A DNA stretch of 64,000 bases, taken from Acidobacteriota bacterium. Lineage in GTDB: Bacteria; Acidobacteriota; Terriglobia; Bryobacterales; Bryobacteraceae. The position numbers and the translations under genes are program-made. Within the stretch, counting starts at the first letter, position 1, and each line of letters opens with the position of its first letter. Of this stretch, positions 16,028-25,180 are shown piece after piece. The notes under the pieces were generated by a model. The model did no database searches and had not been told where the DNA came from. It worked only from the letters and a program-made list of their open reading frames with translations. Where the stretch lies: NCBI GenBank assembly GCA_023436715.1, contig JAEZIJ010000015.1, forward strand, positions 1 to 64,000. The letters are read 5' to 3'.

Positions 16028-16386
16028 GCCTCGCCATTCCGGTCATCCGCGTCCGCTGCCACATCTGTTCGCGGTTCCGACGCCCCAGCGAGATCCTACA
16101 CCTTCCCGGCGGGGCCTTGCGCTGTCTCCAGTGCCAGGAGCGTCACGAAAAAGCACTGTTGATGCTGGCTGGCAACGCTCCGTTCTTCTGCCAGGAGTGC
16201 GGCAAAAGCCCCGAACAGTTAATGGCGGAATCGGGAGCTAGCAATACGCAAATGTGCATCCAGTGGAAAGACGGGGTGTACCAGGTGCTCTGCGTTCCGT
16301 GCAGCGATGCCTATGAGCGCAAGCGGTTGGACCTTTACGGGGACACCGTTCACGGGTTCCTGAAAAAACTCAAAGGAGCGAAATAG
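16024..16386 (+). CDS. Double zinc-ribbon phage protein
   Basis: A 120-aa protein with three Cys pairs: 'CHICSRFRRP...CLQC', 'CQEC' and 'CVPC', probably two zinc sites. ATG 16024 overlaps the preceding TGA, and the stop shares a base with the GTG of the scaffold gene. Unknown role. Confidence 0.6.
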   Translation: MSLAIPVIRVRCHICSRFRRPSEILHLPGGALRCLQCQERHEKALLMLAGNAPFFCQECGKSPEQLMAESGASNTQMCIQWKDGVYQVLCVPCSDAYERKRLDLYGDTVHGFLKKLKGAK

Positions 16387-17213
16387 TGGATATCGAAACC
16401 GACGACGAGATAGTGGATCCATCCCTGGACCCATCCGGCTCCGAACCGCAGTACCACAGAGGGCAGCCGGAGAAGAAGGAAGGCCCCATCGACCCGAAAG
16501 CGTTCAAGTCCCTCCAGGACGAAGTAGCGATGCTTCGCAGGGAGCGCGACGAGGCACGGGACTCCGAGCGGTACTGGGCCGAGCGAGCCCGCGGAACCCG
16601 GCAGCCCGACGAAGAGGAGCCCGAGCGGGAAGAGGAAGACGACGACAATCCGGAAGTCACCGACGAAAAACCCGAGCAACTGGTTGACGACCTGACCTCT
16701 CGCGGGCTCGACGCACTGGTGAAACGCGGCGTCATTACGAAAAGGGATGCGCGCGGGCTGATCCGCAAGGAGGTCGAGCGCACCGGCCGGAAACTGGTGC
16801 GGGAAGCTGTGGCGCAGGAGCGCCAGAAACTCACCACCGACGCGGAGATCATGCATAAGTTTCCCGATCTGCGCGACGATAAGTCCGCGCTGTTTCTCAA
16901 GACGAGGGAAATCTACCGCGAGGTCTGCCGGCGCAATCCGGACAAGGCCCGCGACCCGGAGGCCCTACTGGACGCGGCCGAGCGGGCGCAACTGAAGCTC
17001 GAAATCGAGTCCCTCAAGTCCGAGAAGCCCGAGGAGCGACACCGGCGCGAGCGCATCGCCGCACAGGACGTGAGAGGGAGCCGCGGGAGTTCGTTCGAAG
17101 ACGACAATTCGCCGTTGGGGCCGGAGGCAAAGTCGATCATCTCCCAGATGGGAATTAGCGAGGACGACTACAACGCCTCGCGCAAGCAGTTGGGCATGAG
17201 GAGGGGACGGTAA
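16386..17213 (+). CDS. Putative scaffolding protein
   Basis: A 275-aa, very charged, helical protein. An acidic block (residues about 75-100, 'EEEPEREEEDDD') follows a coiled coil ('LQDEVAMLRRERDEARDSER'), with a basic C-terminal segment near 'RHRRERIAAQD' that could bind coat protein. Size, charge and position just before the capsid genes are typical of podoviral scaffolds (compare P22 gp8). No protease motif is seen. GTG start at 16386. Confidence 0.65.
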   Translation: MDIETDDEIVDPSLDPSGSEPQYHRGQPEKKEGPIDPKAFKSLQDEVAMLRRERDEARDSERYWAERARGTRQPDEEEPEREEEDDDNPEVTDEKPEQLVDDLTSRGLDALVKRGVITKRDARGLIRKEVERTGRKLVREAVAQERQKLTTDAEIMHKFPDLRDDKSALFLKTREIYREVCRRNPDKARDPEALLDAAERAQLKLEIESLKSEKPEERHRRERIAAQDVRGSRGSSFEDDNSPLGPEAKSIISQMGISEDDYNASRKQLGMRRGR

Positions 17214-17863
17214 TGGCGTGGACTCCCGAGCAACGAGAGAAAGCGGCCGAGGCGCGGCAGCGGAAGATCCAGGAGCGGCAAGAGCGCCAGGAGGCGGCAG
17301 GCATCCCCGATTCACGGCCGCCGATCGCTCCCGAAGGAACGTTCCCCGAGTCCTCGATCCTCGATTGTCACGTCGGAGGAGTGCTGGTGGGCGATCTTCC
17401 CTGCGAAGTTCAGGGACGTATCCTCTACCAGCAGACGGACGAAGGTATCGAGGAATTCAACGCGGGCAAGGTCGAGAGCGCGGCGCGCGTGACCCAGGAT
17501 CAGTATTCGAAGACCCTGGAACATCGCCGGGACGCCGTGAAGGATCAGGGCATGGAGCCGTGGCAGGCCCCCGACCCGCTCAAGGAAGTCGCCGACGCCC
17601 ACACGCCGGAGGGTATGAAGGCGAAGTTCCTCTCCCCGGCCCGCGTTGCGAAGGACGGAACCCGCGGCTATGAGGTCGTAAAGGACGGCCGCGGAGACCC
17701 GGTGCGCGTGCGAGACATGGTGCTCGGCGTCATGCCCGAGAGCAAGGTGGAGCAGCGCAACGCCTTCTACCGCTCCAAGGCCAACCAGGCCATCTCTGAG
17801 ATACAGAAGCGCCACAGAGAAGAAGGCGGATCTACAGCAGTAGGGGAAATCTCCACGCGATAG
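17213..17863 (+). CDS. Structural-region protein of unknown function
   Basis: A 216-aa protein beginning with a charged helix ('PEQREKAAEARQRKIQERQE') and ending in another ('RSKANQAISEIQKRHREEGG'). The middle contains 'ILDCHVGGVLVGDLPCEVQG'. It shares one base with the scaffold stop (TAATG) and precedes the decoration gene. It could be a second scaffold-like or minor head protein. Confidence 0.55.
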   Translation: MAWTPEQREKAAEARQRKIQERQERQEAAGIPDSRPPIAPEGTFPESSILDCHVGGVLVGDLPCEVQGRILYQQTDEGIEEFNAGKVESAARVTQDQYSKTLEHRRDAVKDQGMEPWQAPDPLKEVADAHTPEGMKAKFLSPARVAKDGTRGYEVVKDGRGDPVRVRDMVLGVMPESKVEQRNAFYRSKANQAISEIQKRHREEGGSTAVGEISTR

Positions 17864-18003
17864 CAATATAGCGGGTGTACGCGGAGCAGGTGCGCTTCAG
17901 AGTGGCCCGAAAGCCCAAGCAGGCGCATCGAGGCAGCGGCACCCGCAGCCAACAGTCCCCGCCCGAAGAGGTGCAAACCAAATCTCTTTAGGAGGAAGAC
18001 TGT
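17864..18003 (+). promoter_or_regulatory. Leader before capsid genes with strong RBS
   Basis: A 140-base gene-free stretch ending in GGAGG at 17991-17995, 8 bases before ATG 18004. It is one of the few untranslated gaps in the structural operon and has the strongest Shine-Dalgarno match seen there, as expected for heavily made head proteins. No clear host-type -35/-10 is visible; a phage-sigma promoter cannot be judged. Confidence 0.4.
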
Positions 18004-18555
18004 ATGCCGAATGTGGATAATCCCCATGGCTTCCGGCCTCTTTGCCGAAACGTCTATGGGGGCGCATCGAAGACGATGCCGGCCCACAAGCTGGCTGCCA
18101 ACGACGCCGCGATTTTCATTCACGATGCCGTGGCAAAGGTGACTGCGGGAATAAAGAAAACCCCCTGCGTCACCGCGAAGGCGGCGAGCGTCACTCCCGG
18201 AACGACGCCGATTGTGGGTGTAGCCCTCAACTACGGCGCCGCACTGACTGCAACCGATCACCTGTTGATCCCTGCCACTGGAGAAGTGTTCGAGTGCCAG
18301 GACAACAACGATACCGACGGGGTCTCGGCCGGGAACATCAACTGCAACGCGAATATCGAGCTGAACGCCGGTTCCGCTCTGACTCAAATCTCGGGCCACG
18401 AGCTTGACGAGAGCACGATCGCGGCGACCGCGACTCTCGACGTTCATATCCTCGGGTTGCTCGATACTCCGAACAATGACTTCGGAAGCTTTGCCCGGGT
18501 GATGATCACCTTCAGCCGCCCGGCGAACGCCGATCAATCTCTGGGGGTGGCCTAG
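18004..18555 (+). CDS. Capsid decoration / head stabilising protein
   Basis: A 183-aa protein opening with 'MPNVDNPHGFRPLCRN', a hallmark of small head proteins found directly before major capsid genes. The rest is beta-rich, with 'LLIPATGEVFECQDNN' and 'VDVHILGL'-like strands (seen as 'TLDVHILGLLDTPNN'). The layout, with the capsid gene 2 bases downstream, supports a cement/decoration role. Confidence 0.7.
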   Translation: MPNVDNPHGFRPLCRNVYGGASKTMPAHKLAANDAAIFIHDAVAKVTAGIKKTPCVTAKAASVTPGTTPIVGVALNYGAALTATDHLLIPATGEVFECQDNNDTDGVSAGNINCNANIELNAGSALTQISGHELDESTIAATATLDVHILGLLDTPNNDFGSFARVMITFSRPANADQSLGVA

Positions 18556-18557
18556 CC

Positions 18558-19481
18558 ATGATGATTCGTGGACTGTATTCCGACTTCTTCTTCGAGACGA
18601 TGCTGCCTGCTTTGCGGGCTAAGGTCTTTGCGGAGTTCAAGGCGAAGCCTCGTCTCTACAACAAGCTGCTCAACGTGATTTCCACCCAACGGAGCATCGA
18701 GCAGTTCTCGCAGATGACCGGAGTAGGGCTGTTTGCGGAGATCGCCGAAGGCGCCGACGTGGGAACCGATTCCATGCTCCAGGGCTTCGACAAGACCTTC
18801 AAGCCGACCAAATTCGGCTTGGGGCTCGCGTGCAGTCAGGAGTTGGTCGAGGATGACAAGATCGGACTGGCTGGTCGTCGCGCAGTCGCTTTAGCTAACT
18901 CTGCCAACCAGACCATCGAGATCCAGGGCGCGAGCGTGTTCAACAACGCTTTCGCGACCGTGGGCCCGGACGGGAAAGTGCTGTGTGCCTCCGATCACCC
19001 GCTGGTAAAGGCGGGTGGCGTGCAGAGCAACATCCTGTCCGTCGCGGCCGACCTGGATGTGACTTCGCTCGAGTTGGCTCTCACCGACTGGGAGCTGATC
19101 AAGACGGCGGAAGGCTTCTATCAGACCTGCCCAACTCCAAACCTGCTGGTTGCCTCTGCGAACCGCTGGCAGGCCTTCCAGGTTGTGAAGGCGGGCCAGA
19201 AGAGCGAGACCGCCAACGGAGTGGTGAACGCCTTCGACAACGGAGGCGAGAACGGGCGCGCGGTGAATGGTCCCATCGTATGGGCGTTCCTCACCGATCC
19301 CGACGCCTGGTTCCTGACCGCTCCTCCGGAGCAAACCGGCTTGGTGTGGCTGTGGCGCAAGCAGCCGTTCACCACTTCGGATTTCATCGAGAAGAACCAG
19401 ACCGGCTACATGTACATGTGGTATCGGGCGACCTGCGGATTCTACGACTGGCGCGGAGTTTACGGCACCCCTGGCGCTTAG
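18558..19481 (+). CDS. Major capsid protein
   Basis: A 307-aa protein resembling the Mu gpT-like/HK97-fold head subunit family. It has 'QMTGVGLFAEIAEGADVGTD', 'FKPTKFGLGLACSQELVEDD', 'VLCASDHPL' followed by 'GVQSN', and a C-terminal 'YMYMWYRATCGFYDWRGVYG'. It assembles the procapsid with the scaffold. It is followed by a terminator-like hairpin, consistent with a strongly expressed capsid unit. Confidence 0.8.
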   Translation: MMIRGLYSDFFFETMLPALRAKVFAEFKAKPRLYNKLLNVISTQRSIEQFSQMTGVGLFAEIAEGADVGTDSMLQGFDKTFKPTKFGLGLACSQELVEDDKIGLAGRRAVALANSANQTIEIQGASVFNNAFATVGPDGKVLCASDHPLVKAGGVQSNILSVAADLDVTSLELALTDWELIKTAEGFYQTCPTPNLLVASANRWQAFQVVKAGQKSETANGVVNAFDNGGENGRAVNGPIVWAFLTDPDAWFLTAPPEQTGLVWLWRKQPFTTSDFIEKNQTGYMYMWYRATCGFYDWRGVYGTPGA

Positions 19482-19521
19482 TTCGCCTGACCTATAGTTT
19501 TTTGGGCCGTGGTTCAGCCTT

Positions 19522-19545
19522 GGGGGTGCTTTCGCCGGCGCCCCC
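19522..19545 (+). terminator. Hairpin terminator after capsid gene
   Basis: GGGGGTGC and GCGCCCCC pair as an 8-bp stem (one G-T) around an 8-base loop, followed by TATTTCTTT. It lies 40 bases after the major capsid stop in the largest gap of this operon, and may terminate or trim the capsid mRNA. Confidence 0.6.
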
Positions 19546-19571
19546 TATTTCTTTGAGAAAAGGAGCGAAAT

Positions 19572-20012
19572 ATGGCTTTTCCGAGAGGGTTCACTGGGTT
19601 CACGAGGTTGATCGCGGACTGGATTCTGGCGCGCTGCATTAGCCTGTTCAAGACCACAGTCACGACCTACAACGCGGCCGGAGACATGGCCATGACGGCC
19701 GCACAGGTGCTTGGAGGTCTGATCTTGCGCGATCCGAATGGAGCGGCAAGGGCGGACGTGTTGCCGGCGGCGGCCCCGCTCGTCGCGGCGATCCGCGGCG
19801 CTTTCGTGGGACTCACGTTCGAGTTTACTATCCGCAATACCGCGGACGCGGCGGAGGCCATTACCGTAACTGCCCCAAATGCGGCCGTTACCATCAGCGG
19901 GACGGCGACGATAGCGCAGAACAACTCGAAGACGTTTCTGGTGCGGCTGACGAACGTCGATCCTGGCAGCGAGGCGTACACGGCGTACAGTCTCGGGACG
20001 TCGGTCCACTAA
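19572..20012 (+). CDS. Structural protein, possible head fibre/decoration
   Basis: A 146-aa protein. The first 45 residues are amphipathic/hydrophobic. Residues about 75-140 have an Ig-like beta pattern ('FEFTIRNTADAAEAITVTAP', 'NNSKTFLVRLTNVDPGSEAY'). The position after the capsid gene suggests a virion surface protein. Not recognised further. Confidence 0.5.
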   Translation: MAFPRGFTGFTRLIADWILARCISLFKTTVTTYNAAGDMAMTAAQVLGGLILRDPNGAARADVLPAAAPLVAAIRGAFVGLTFEFTIRNTADAAEAITVTAPNAAVTISGTATIAQNNSKTFLVRLTNVDPGSEAYTAYSLGTSVH

Positions 20013-20028
20013 AAGTAGGGGCGGCGTT

Positions 20029-20679
20029 ATGGCGACCTACGGCGAGATTCGGTTACGCCTCAAGAAGCTCTTCCCCTCTGTGGACCTGGAGCTGCTCAAC
20101 GGCTGGATCCAGGACCGCTACACCGAAATCCTGGACCGGCTGCCCTGGCAGCGCCTTTCCAAGTCCGAGCCACTCCCCACGGTCAAAGACAAGAGCATCT
20201 ACACGCTTTCTGGCCAGGGAATCGTGTCGGCCGTGATTCACCCGACGCTGGGACCGTTGGACAGCATGAGCCAAGCCGAGCTTAACGAGATCGACCCGGG
20301 CCGCACCAGGACCGGCACTCCGTTCGCCTGGGCGCCAGCGATGGACGACACGTCGAATCCGCCCAGTCCGCAGATAGAGTTGGTGGGCAAGCCGGATTCC
20401 GTCATCAATCTGACGATGGTCTTGGATCAGGAGGTCTCCGCGCCGGGCGCTACCTCGACCCTCATCCTGCCCTGGGTTCGGCCGGCGGCGCTGATTGAAG
20501 GCGTGACGGCTAATGCGAAGCGCCACCTCGGAGACTACGCCGGAGCGGAGCTGGCGGAGCGCGAATTCGAGAAGCTCGTCTCCCAGATGATCGAGCGCGA
20601 CTGCCTTAGGCAACCGGCCGGAACCATGCAGATGGCGGACCGCTACGTGCGCCATAGGCTGAGCCGCAGGACGTCCTGA
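20029..20679 (+). CDS. Head-tail adaptor (gp4-like)
   Basis: A 216-aa protein with 'LFPSVDLELLNGWIQDRYTE', 'LPWQRLSKSEPLPTVKDKSI', and a long C-terminal helix ('AELAEREFEKLVSQMIERDC'). It resembles adaptor/gp6-gp4 type connector proteins that bind below the portal in podoviruses, and shares a plan with the proteins at 21056 and 22071. Inference from position and shape. Confidence 0.55.
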   Translation: MATYGEIRLRLKKLFPSVDLELLNGWIQDRYTEILDRLPWQRLSKSEPLPTVKDKSIYTLSGQGIVSAVIHPTLGPLDSMSQAELNEIDPGRTRTGTPFAWAPAMDDTSNPPSPQIELVGKPDSVINLTMVLDQEVSAPGATSTLILPWVRPAALIEGVTANAKRHLGDYAGAELAEREFEKLVSQMIERDCLRQPAGTMQMADRYVRHRLSRRTS

Positions 20680-20680
20680 G

Positions 20681-21040
20681 ATGTGGATCTATGAGCAGGC
20701 GACAGGGAAACTCACGCGGGAAGGGAAACTCGTTGCGACGGGATACGCCGGCCGCGGCGATGGCAAGAACAACCCGGCCATGCAGCACGTCAGGAACACC
20801 GGGCCGATCCCTCGCGGAAAGTACACCATAGGACCCCCAAGAGACACGAAGGACCACGGCCCCCATGTGCTACCGCTGACCCCTGACCAAACCAACGAGA
20901 TGTTTGGGCGCTCCGCCTTCCTGATCCACGGAGACAGTGTGAAGCTTCCGGGAACGGCCTCCCAGGGCTGCATCATCCTTGCCCGCGCGATGCGCGAGAA
21001 AATCTCATCCAGTGGCGATGTGAGCCTGCGGGTGGCCTGA
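20681..21040 (+). CDS. DUF2778/Tlde1-like L,D-transpeptidase-fold protein
   Basis: A 119-aa protein. It has 'NNPAMQHVRNTGPIPRGKYT', 'FLIHGDSVKLPGTASQGCII' with the HxxS/T...SxGC catalytic pattern (His and Cys both present), and an 'RAMREKI' C-terminus. DUF2778 members act on peptidoglycan; some are interbacterial toxins. In a phage it most likely is a virion-associated or lysis wall hydrolase. No signal peptide is visible. It is placed inside the adaptor genes. Confidence 0.75.
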   Translation: MWIYEQATGKLTREGKLVATGYAGRGDGKNNPAMQHVRNTGPIPRGKYTIGPPRDTKDHGPHVLPLTPDQTNEMFGRSAFLIHGDSVKLPGTASQGCIILARAMREKISSSGDVSLRVA

Positions 21041-21055
21041 GCGCAATAACTGGAC

Positions 21056-21733
21056 GTGACGGCCGCCGAACTCCAGACGCTCGTTCTCACAAGACTCGGC
21101 GAGAACCCGTATGACCCGAAATACTACACCGCAGCCGAAGTGCTGACGGCGTTGAACCAGGGCCAGCGGCTGTTCTCATTTCTTACCCTCTGCCTGGAAA
21201 CGACGGCCACGTTCGCGCTCGCTGCCAACACGACCTTCTACCATCTTCTGGCGACCTATCCGGACTTCATCGTTCCGCTGCGGGTTCGAGTTGCCGGCGG
21301 CGCGAAGCTCTCGCCGGCGCGCCTGGAGGAACTGGACGCCCTTGACCCAGACTGGCAGGCCTCGACGGGCTCTCCGTTGCGCTATTGCGTCTCGGGCTGT
21401 GACCTGCTGGCCGTCTACAAGAAGCCCGCGGCGCCGGGAGCGAGCCTCGACATCACCTACGCGAAGATGGCCCCCGTCCTGCCGATTTACGGAGTCCCGG
21501 CAATGCCGGAAGAGGATCACCTCGCGCTGGCTGACTTCGCGGTCCCGATGTGCCGGGCCAAGGAGGGCGGCCAGGAGTTCGCCAAAGTGCTGCCGCAGTT
21601 CGATCGCTTCCTGGAGACTGTTCGCAACCGGGCGGACTACGTGCGGCGGCGCAACACCGCCCGCGGATATGACCGGGCACCGGTGGAACTGGAGCGGTTC
21701 GACACCAGCCAGCTTCTCAAGGGGGCCAATTGA
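21056..21733 (+). CDS. Head-tail connector-like protein (paralogue A)
   Basis: A 225-aa protein from GTG 21056. It has N-terminal 'LVLTRLGENPYDPKYYTAAE', a central 'SGCDLLAVYKKPAAPGASLD' strand, and a C-terminal helical 'FLETVRNRADYVRRRNTARG'. The same order occurs in the protein at 22071, suggesting duplication. Likely part of the portal-tail adaptor. It ends overlapping the TTG of the next gene. Confidence 0.5.
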   Translation: MTAAELQTLVLTRLGENPYDPKYYTAAEVLTALNQGQRLFSFLTLCLETTATFALAANTTFYHLLATYPDFIVPLRVRVAGGAKLSPARLEELDALDPDWQASTGSPLRYCVSGCDLLAVYKKPAAPGASLDITYAKMAPVLPIYGVPAMPEEDHLALADFAVPMCRAKEGGQEFAKVLPQFDRFLETVRNRADYVRRRNTARGYDRAPVELERFDTSQLLKGAN

Positions 21734-22074
21734 ACGAAGGAAAGACGTTTCAGATCGTGGGTAACGACATCTCGGACGGTTTTCACACGTTCGATGAACT
21801 GTACGACCACCGGATCACTCTGTTTATCGCGCTCTGCCGGGTCGTGTGGAGCTTTACTGCAGTCCCGGTGTGGCGCAGCCGATTGCACTCGGATGGCTCC
21901 AGCTTTGACGGCTGGTTCGTGCTTGGGATGAACCGCGAATCCGGGAAACAGATCACCTACCACCTTCCTGAAAGCCGTTGGGACGAATGCGACTTTGCCA
22001 AAGAGCTGGACCGTGCTCCCGAATGGGACGGCCACGCGCCCGCTGACGTGCTGGAAAGACTGAAGGCTCTATGA
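21730..22074 (+). CDS. Phage 'WDGH' conserved protein
   Basis: A 114-aa protein from TTG 21730. It contains 'DGWFVLGMNRESGKQITYHL', 'FAKELDRAPEWDGHAPADVL' and 'ERLKAL', a pattern seen in a small conserved phage protein family of unknown function. It is inserted between two related adaptor genes and coupled to both (4-base overlaps). It may be an accessory rather than structural gene. Confidence 0.65.
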   Translation: MNEGKTFQIVGNDISDGFHTFDELYDHRITLFIALCRVVWSFTAVPVWRSRLHSDGSSFDGWFVLGMNRESGKQITYHLPESRWDECDFAKELDRAPEWDGHAPADVLERLKAL

Positions 22075-22688
22075 GCGTGAACGCGGCCACGGTGATGGCG
22101 GATCTTCTCCCGCTCCTGAACGTCTCCCAGGCGGCCGACCTGACATTCTGGACCGAGACGGAGCTTTACGGATATGCGGACGAGACAGCGCGGCGGCTGG
22201 CGCGTTCCGTGGGGCTCTGGGTGGAGAGAGACGCCTCTCGGGCAATCGTCGCCGGGACGGGCTCCTATTCGCTTCCCGCGCGGCACATCTCAACAGTCCA
22301 CGTCTCCATCGGAACACACTCGCTGCAGCCGGCCTCCATCCAGGACATTGAGGCGCTTGATGACGTATGGACGCAGACCTCAGGAGAGCCGTACTGCTAT
22401 ATCCAGGACGGCGCCGGCTGTGAAACGCTAACGCTCTACCCGAAACCTGCCGCCGGGGCCAGCGGGAACATCGGTGTCATCCACCGCCAGTACCTCGCGG
22501 GCATCGCGATGGGCTCGCCCCTATTCTCGGCTCCTATCGCGATCAGCGAGTACCTGACGTTCTCGATGCTGGCCTCGGCGCGGGGCAAGGAATCGAAAGC
22601 CGCGATGCCTGAAGTAGCAGGATGGGCGGCCGAGATGTGTCGGATGTTCGAGCAGGCGGCCCAGGGGTATTGGGGAGAGGCGATCTAG
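22071..22688 (+). CDS. Head-tail connector-like protein (paralogue B)
   Basis: A 205-aa protein from ATG 22071. It shows 'SQAADLTFWTETELYGYADE', 'LPARHISTVHVSIGTHSLQP', 'CETLTLYPKPAAGASGNIGV' and a helical end. The central 'lyPKPAAgaS' strand matches the protein at 21056. It probably forms an adaptor ring. Its TAG shares a base with the next GTG. Confidence 0.5.
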   Translation: MSVNAATVMADLLPLLNVSQAADLTFWTETELYGYADETARRLARSVGLWVERDASRAIVAGTGSYSLPARHISTVHVSIGTHSLQPASIQDIEALDDVWTQTSGEPYCYIQDGAGCETLTLYPKPAAGASGNIGVIHRQYLAGIAMGSPLFSAPIAISEYLTFSMLASARGKESKAAMPEVAGWAAEMCRMFEQAAQGYWGEAI

Positions 22689-25180
22689 TGGCCTACCGAA
22701 AACAGAAAATGCGCGTCCTGGCCGGCTCACTGAACCTGCTGGCACCGGTGGACCTGACGCCGGAAGGAGATTCGCTCGCTCTCGAGAACTGGCGCGTCGA
22801 TTCCGTTGGCGCGCTGCGATCGCGCAAAGGTTCAACCCTTCAGGCGGCACTGGGAGGGACGATCCATACCCTCTGGATGGCGGGAGCCGACCGCTACGCC
22901 GGGGTTGGCACAGAGTTGCGCCGCGGAACAGCTTTCGAGAACACCCTGTTCTCCGACCTGGACGGAAGCCCGATCGGCCTTGCCGCCTATCTCGGATTCG
23001 TATGGGTCATGAACCAGAACCGTCGGGCGAAAGTGGCCGGCGGAGTAAGCCAGTGGGGCAACCCGGCTCCATTGACGGCGCCCACAGTGACGCCCGGATT
23101 CGAAGGTCCTCTCACGGGAGACTACACCTACCACGTCACCTTCGACGATTATCTCGGACACGAAAGCAACCCCGGGCCCGCGTCGGCCACGGTTAAGCTA
23201 ACCAACCAGGTTGCCGAGCTGAGCAATATCCCGCTTCCTCCGCCGGGAATCACGGCGCGCCATATCTACCGCACCGGCGGCGGGCTGACTTCTGCCCTGC
23301 GGGTCGGGACCGTCTGGGACGCTGACACCACTTTCGTTGATATGAAGTCGGACGCGGAACTTCAGGCGGCAAACATCGAGCTGGAGTTCGATCACGATCC
23401 GCCGCCGGCCGCGATGGGCTTGGTTGGCCCATATTACGGCAAACTTATCGCCTTCCGTTCGGCCGCGCATCCGAACCGAATGTGGTGGACGCCCACGGCG
23501 CGGCCGTGGTACTTCCCCGGGTCAGACGACGACTTCGAAGGAAACTGGATGGACGTTGGCGACGACAACGAGGCAATCGTCGCCATCACCTTCCACAAAC
23601 GCCTACTGGTGATCTACAAGGAGCGGTCGATTTGGCGGCTCCAGGGCGACCCAGACAGCAACGATCCGGAGCTGGCTAACTCGAATGTCGCCATCTTTGG
23701 CGGTATGCGGGCGGTCGTGTCGGCGGGAGCGCACGATTACTACCTCGGAGCCGACGGGGTATATCGGTTCAACGGAGATTTCGAGGAGCGGGTGTCGCGG
23801 AAGCTCGACCCCATATTTCAGGGCAACTACACGGAAATCGGACATACGACGGCAGGGGCGCGGGTTAACGTTCCGCCGATGGATCACAGCTGGAACCAGC
23901 ACTCCGCGCTCGGCTTCGAGCCGGGCCGCTTGTACCTGAGCTATCCACGAGACGGCTCGAGCACCTGGACAGAGTGCGTGGCGTACGAGGTCGATAGCGG
24001 GAACTGGGCTAATTACTCGCTCGGAAGCGGTGCCGGATTCTCAGCATTCGGCAAGCAGGGCGGAAACTTCCCCCTGCTGATGGCAGCCGGAGGCAACGTA
24101 TTCGAGAATAACCAGCGAGAGACGGACGCCGGCGCGGCCATTCCTCTCACCTGGCAGAGCGCGTTTCTTGACCAGGGGCTTCCCGACAACCCGAAGATGT
24201 ACGCCGATCTGGTGATCGACTACCGCACGGCGGAAGCCAACCAGACGACTTCGACGCTTGCCGCATCCGTGATGTACGACTACGGCGTTGCGGTGGCGCT
24301 CGGAAACTTGTCTTCAAATGTGCGCACTAAAGCTCGATTCCCACTCGGCACGGGCGGAAAGGGCCGGCAGGCGACCAACATCTCGGTACGGATCGCTGGC
24401 AGCGCCAGCAGCACGGTGACGATCTTCGGCGTCTACATTCACTACTACGTGCTGCCGCGTCAAGGGTTGACTTTCGATTCCGGCGTCTTCGATCTCGGAA
24501 CCGATCAGGCTAAGCTGATGGACCGCTTCGAACTCGAATTCGAGTGCGCCGGCGCGGTCAACTGGACGTTCTATTCCGATCTGCCCGGCGGGGTGCTTAC
24601 CCAGCGCGACACCGGAACGATATCGGCGACCGCCGGACAAAGAAACATCACGGTTCCCATCGGGGCCGCGGGATATTACGGCCGCCGCGGCCGGCTCGTG
24701 CTGACCTCTACCCAGACGCTCGTGGTGCATGGGCTCAGGATTCGCACTCTGCCGATCGGCGTGTACCTGGACGGCTCGCTTTCCGAGTTCTGGCAGACGC
24801 AGCCGATTACCCTGACCGGAAGCCCGGATTCGCTGAACCTGTACCGGGAGATTGAACTGCTGGCGGAATCGACCGGCGCCGCCACGCTCGAAGTCTGGAC
24901 CGAACTGCCGGGCCGTGCTCTCACCAAGCGCAAGGAGTTTTCCCTTGCCGAGACCGCCGGCCGTAGGCCGTTCAACTTCCGGCTGCCGGGAGATTGCCAG
25001 GGCCAGACGATTCAATTCAAGCTCACGCCCGCTGACGGAGTGACCACGATGCTGCTCAAGGGCGCAATCTTCGCCAAGCCCCTGGGGGTCGAGTCAGCCT
25101 GGGCGTGGTATCCGATTCAGATGCTTGGAACTCCTCCCGAATGGGCCTGGGTCGATCTGCCCGTGGATGCTGCCGAATGA
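22688..25180 (+). CDS. Large tail/connector protein
   Basis: An 830-aa, beta-rich protein from GTG 22688. The N-terminal part ('GSLNLLAPVDLTPEGDSLAL', 'LRSRKGS') and middle ('YYGKLIAFRSAAHPNRMWWT', 'IVAITFHKRLLVIYKERSIW') resemble phage stabilisation or tail-tube proteins with propeller-like repeats. The C-terminal 300 residues show repeated beta sandwiches ('VNWTFYSDLPGGVLTQRDTG', 'TLEVWTELPGRALTKRKEFS'). It is probably a tail hub or nozzle protein. Confidence 0.55.
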   Translation: MAYRKQKMRVLAGSLNLLAPVDLTPEGDSLALENWRVDSVGALRSRKGSTLQAALGGTIHTLWMAGADRYAGVGTELRRGTAFENTLFSDLDGSPIGLAAYLGFVWVMNQNRRAKVAGGVSQWGNPAPLTAPTVTPGFEGPLTGDYTYHVTFDDYLGHESNPGPASATVKLTNQVAELSNIPLPPPGITARHIYRTGGGLTSALRVGTVWDADTTFVDMKSDAELQAANIELEFDHDPPPAAMGLVGPYYGKLIAFRSAAHPNRMWWTPTARPWYFPGSDDDFEGNWMDVGDDNEAIVAITFHKRLLVIYKERSIWRLQGDPDSNDPELANSNVAIFGGMRAVVSAGAHDYYLGADGVYRFNGDFEERVSRKLDPIFQGNYTEIGHTTAGARVNVPPMDHSWNQHSALGFEPGRLYLSYPRDGSSTWTECVAYEVDSGNWANYSLGSGAGFSAFGKQGGNFPLLMAAGGNVFENNQRETDAGAAIPLTWQSAFLDQGLPDNPKMYADLVIDYRTAEANQTTSTLAASVMYDYGVAVALGNLSSNVRTKARFPLGTGGKGRQATNISVRIAGSASSTVTIFGVYIHYYVLPRQGLTFDSGVFDLGTDQAKLMDRFELEFECAGAVNWTFYSDLPGGVLTQRDTGTISATAGQRNITVPIGAAGYYGRRGRLVLTSTQTLVVHGLRIRTLPIGVYLDGSLSEFWQTQPITLTGSPDSLNLYREIELLAESTGAATLEVWTELPGRALTKRKEFSLAETAGRRPFNFRLPGDCQGQTIQFKLTPADGVTTMLLKGAIFAKPLGVESAWAWYPIQMLGTPPEWAWVDLPVDAAE

